Made by a program: the position numbers and the translations under genes
In this document: positions 13,897-15,839 of the stretch, in pieces
Numbering within the stretch: the stretch's first letter is position 1
How the letters are laid out: each line of letters starts with the position of its first letter
Notes under the pieces: generated by a model
What the model saw: the letters and a program-made list of their open reading frames with translations, nothing else
Told to the model about the DNA's origin: nothing
The model's database searches: none
NCBI GenBank assembly: GCA_900553295.1
Contig: USCR01000044.1
Coordinates: 1-15,839 of the forward strand
Origin: an uncultured Eubacteriales bacterium
GTDB lineage: Bacteria > Bacillota > Clostridia > Christensenellales > Aristaeellaceae
DNA: 15,839 nt
Direction: 5' to 3'

Positions 13897-15372
13897 TCAG
13901 CCCACCATAATGGACTGCATGTCCCAGCTTTCCCCGTAGGTCAGCTCGCCTTCACCATCCACCGCCAGGGAAACACCATACTCCTTTTTTCGCGGAAAGG
14001 CAAGTGCCGTCATCATCGTTTGGCCCTCGTTTACATACATTTCCAGGATGGAAGCATCCACAAAAATATGCAGCCGGAGTTGCCCATCCTGAAGCGGCAC
14101 CTGTGCCTGGCATTGCTGCCAGCAGCTTTCTGCCTGAGCCTCCCCCAGGGAATAACCGCTGGCGGAGGTATCCAGCTGCAAGCGCTGTGTCTCCCCGTCA
14201 TAGGTCACCAGCACATGCTCCCCCAGGCTTTCCATGAGCGCAAGCCTCATGCGTGCGTTACCGGTCAGCCTTACCGTCAAACGCAGCTCCTTATGCGGGC
14301 CGGCACAGTCGTGCAGCTGCCAGGCCTCCTGCCCCAGCGCGCAGGGAGGAACCCGTTTCCCTTCCCCCTGCCGGAGGCTTGCCAGTTCCTCCAGGGGCTT
14401 TTGCATGAGCCTGCCGCCTTCCAAATGGCACGCCCGGGGCAGTGTCATCATGCCGGCCCATTGGCGCGCTTGAACCGGCCAGCGATGTTCCCAGGTAAAT
14501 GCCCAGCCGATCATCACCTGACGTCCGTCACGCAGGGTCAGGGACTGGGGCGCGTAAAAGTCCATGCCCTGGTCCACGTTCCGGAAGGGATACCCTGCCC
14601 GAAAGGCCGCCCCTTCTGTTTTTCCCGCCGCATAGACCACCAGCTGCCCGCATCCATAGCGCCGGGCATCCGCATGCATCAGGCAGGTCACCACCACGGT
14701 CTGTCCCTGCTGGACAAACACGTCGGGGCATTCCGCCATATCTCCCAGGTTTTCCAGGAAAACGCCATCATAGCGCCAATGGAGCATATCCGGTGAGGAA
14801 TAGCGCAACAGCTGACCGCCCTTGCGCCCCCGGGAAGCGGCAATCAAATGGAAGCCCTCCCCGTCCCGAAACAGTTTGGGATCCCGAAAATCCTGCGGGG
14901 AAGCCCCCTGGGGCAGCATGCCGCTGGAAATCACCGGGTTCCCGGGATATTTCTCAAAATGGATGCCATCCCGGCTCACGGCAAGGCATTGCTGCTGCAC
15001 GCAGGGGCCGTCCGGGTCTGCCTTGGATACGCCTGTGTACATCAGGTACAGGCGCCCGTCCACCTCCAGGGAAGTGCCGGAAAAGCACCCCTGCGCATCA
15101 TAGGGCTGATCCGGTGCCAAGGCCACCGGTTCCACCTTCCAGTGAACCAGATCTTCGCTGCTCCAATGTCCCCAGTGCATGGGCCCCCATACCGGCGCGT
15201 AGGGATGGTACTGGTAAAACAAATGATACTCTCCCTGATAGCAGGAAAAACCATTTGGATCATTCATCCATCCAACATATGGACTCACATGAAAAGCCGG
15301 TCGATCCTCTGCTTTTATCTGCAGCCCCTGTTCAACTTCATATTTTCTAGCCTTTTCTAACATCTCACTCAT
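13897..15372 (-). CDS. Sucrose-6-phosphate hydrolase / GH32 beta-fructosidase
   Basis: This 491-residue enzyme cleaves sucrose-6-phosphate or related beta-fructosides in the cytoplasm (no signal peptide). Catalytic elements of GH32 are all present: WMNDPNG (35-41, nucleophile Asp38), FRDP (162-165, transition-state Asp164), and AECPD (213-217, acid/base Glu214). The N-terminal five-bladed propeller and the C-terminal beta-sandwich (DASILEMYVNEGQTMMTALAF) are both complete. The ATG at 15372 has CAGGAG seven bases ahead. It starts 25 bases after the stop of a solute-binding protein gene, which fits a sugar uptake operon. The first 50-60 codons look more AT-rich than the rest. Confidence 0.93.
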   Translation of the reverse strand: MSEMLEKARKYEVEQGLQIKAEDRPAFHVSPYVGWMNDPNGFSCYQGEYHLFYQYHPYAPVWGPMHWGHWSSEDLVHWKVEPVALAPDQPYDAQGCFSGTSLEVDGRLYLMYTGVSKADPDGPCVQQQCLAVSRDGIHFEKYPGNPVISSGMLPQGASPQDFRDPKLFRDGEGFHLIAASRGRKGGQLLRYSSPDMLHWRYDGVFLENLGDMAECPDVFVQQGQTVVVTCLMHADARRYGCGQLVVYAAGKTEGAAFRAGYPFRNVDQGMDFYAPQSLTLRDGRQVMIGWAFTWEHRWPVQARQWAGMMTLPRACHLEGGRLMQKPLEELASLRQGEGKRVPPCALGQEAWQLHDCAGPHKELRLTVRLTGNARMRLALMESLGEHVLVTYDGETQRLQLDTSASGYSLGEAQAESCWQQCQAQVPLQDGQLRLHIFVDASILEMYVNEGQTMMTALAFPRKKEYGVSLAVDGEGELTYGESWDMQSIMVG

Positions 15373-15397
15373 GAAAATTCTCCTGTTGTTTGTATCG

Positions 15398-15839
15398 TTA
15401 TTTTTCTTCACTCAACGACTTCTGATACTCATCAAAGTATTTCTGTTTAATTGAAATATAATCAGAAAGTCCATACTGTTCCATTTTCTTCAGATAAAAA
15501 TCCCACTCTTTTTCAATTCCGCCATTCAGGATCCAGTCTGCTTTCTTCTGTTCTGCATATTTTTTGATATCTGTATCATACTGAGATACTTTATTGGTAT
15601 CATCAATGCTCATGAATACGTTTGGATAAACATATTTACTGTTCATATCCTGTAAATAAGTTTCATGCATATTGTCCAGACGCCATTTTGCATCCTCTGG
15701 CTGTGTTACATAGACGTCATAATATTCATTCAGAACTGCAAGAGGACCATTTACAGATTGTGCTTCACGTACTTCTACCGGAGACTGAGTTCCAAGATCC
15801 ATATGCTTCAGCATTTCTCCGCCATCTTTATTCCTGGAC
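15398..15839 (-). CDS. Extracellular solute-binding protein of a sugar ABC transporter, C-terminal part (partial)
   Basis: About 147 C-terminal residues are visible; the N-terminus is beyond the right edge. The segment (AVLNEYYDVYVTQPEDAKW, then KYAEQKKADWILNGGIEKEW and YLKKMEQYGLSDYISIKQKY) matches the C-terminus of family 1 solute-binding lipoproteins of the LipO/YtcQ type in Firmicutes, which deliver oligosaccharides to an ABC permease. The gene looks clearly more AT-rich than those that follow, suggesting recent transfer. Its stop is 25 bases before the GH32 start, so it is probably cotranscribed with it. Confidence 0.85.
   Translation of the reverse strand, partial: SRNKDGGEMLKHMDLGTQSPVEVREAQSVNGPLAVLNEYYDVYVTQPEDAKWRLDNMHETYLQDMNSKYVYPNVFMSIDDTNKVSQYDTDIKKYAEQKKADWILNGGIEKEWDFYLKKMEQYGLSDYISIKQKYFDEYQKSLSEEK

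Overview
The window reads as a Gram-positive, probably gut-associated Clostridia chromosome carrying the edge of an integrative conjugative element (ICE). The evidence is strong AGGAGG-type ribosome binding sites, sigma-A-like promoters, Firmicutes-style protein families and a tmRNA with a Clostridia-like layout. I cannot fix the order or genus. Most of the chromosome (about 2,300-15,200) looks GC-rich by eye; the ICE edge (1-2,260) and the right end (about 15,200-15,839) look clearly more AT-rich.

Region 1 (1 to about 2,260), ICE edge. All genes are on the minus strand: a RepA_N/DUF6017 replication-initiator-like protein, a DUF5348 protein, a PcfB-family (DUF3801) protein and the first codons of a VirD4/TraG coupling protein that runs off the left end. 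Upstream of the rep gene lie a 13-bp perfect inverted repeat with nested hairpins and two terminator-like hairpins. The element abuts the 3' end of rlmD, a known type of ICE target, and seems to have supplied the last codons and the stop of that gene.

Region 2 (2,238-5,640), divergent rlmD / LacI unit. rlmD (minus) has a good promoter. Divergent from it (plus) is a LacI-type regulator followed by a Gfo/Idh/MocA oxidoreductase, closed by a bidirectional-looking terminator. A small palindrome in the divergent region overlaps the rlmD -35 box.

Region 3 (5,643-10,140), minus-strand operon proA - HAD phosphatase - Gfo/Idh/MocA oxidoreductase - DUF2974-type alpha/beta hydrolase. The HAD and oxidoreductase genes overlap by ATGA.

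Region 4 (10,185-12,171), trans-translation block on the plus strand: smpB, an S66-family (LD-carboxypeptidase/MccF-like) peptidase, then ssrA (tmRNA) with its own promoter and a terminator downstream. The proA and smpB promoters are back to back and appear to share one palindromic TTGCAA -35 hexamer with exact 17-bp spacers on both sides.

Region 5 (12,283-15,839), minus strand: a partial solute-binding lipoprotein (C-terminus only), a GH32 sucrose-6-phosphate hydrolase, a decapitated maltose/galactoside O-acetyltransferase, a DUF1349 protein, then a small exported or lipoprotein-like protein and a 74-residue membrane microprotein. The first genes look like a carbohydrate-use cluster for sucrose or fructosides. 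The composition step at its start and the acetyltransferase remnant suggest it was assembled by recombination. No gene-free stretch exceeds about 300 bases. I see no CRISPR array, tRNA or rRNA. I did not find a convincing wholly new system; the most unusual points are the ICE junction, the shared -35 promoter pair, and a roughly 37-nt sequence shared by the ICE rep leader and the region just after ssrA.
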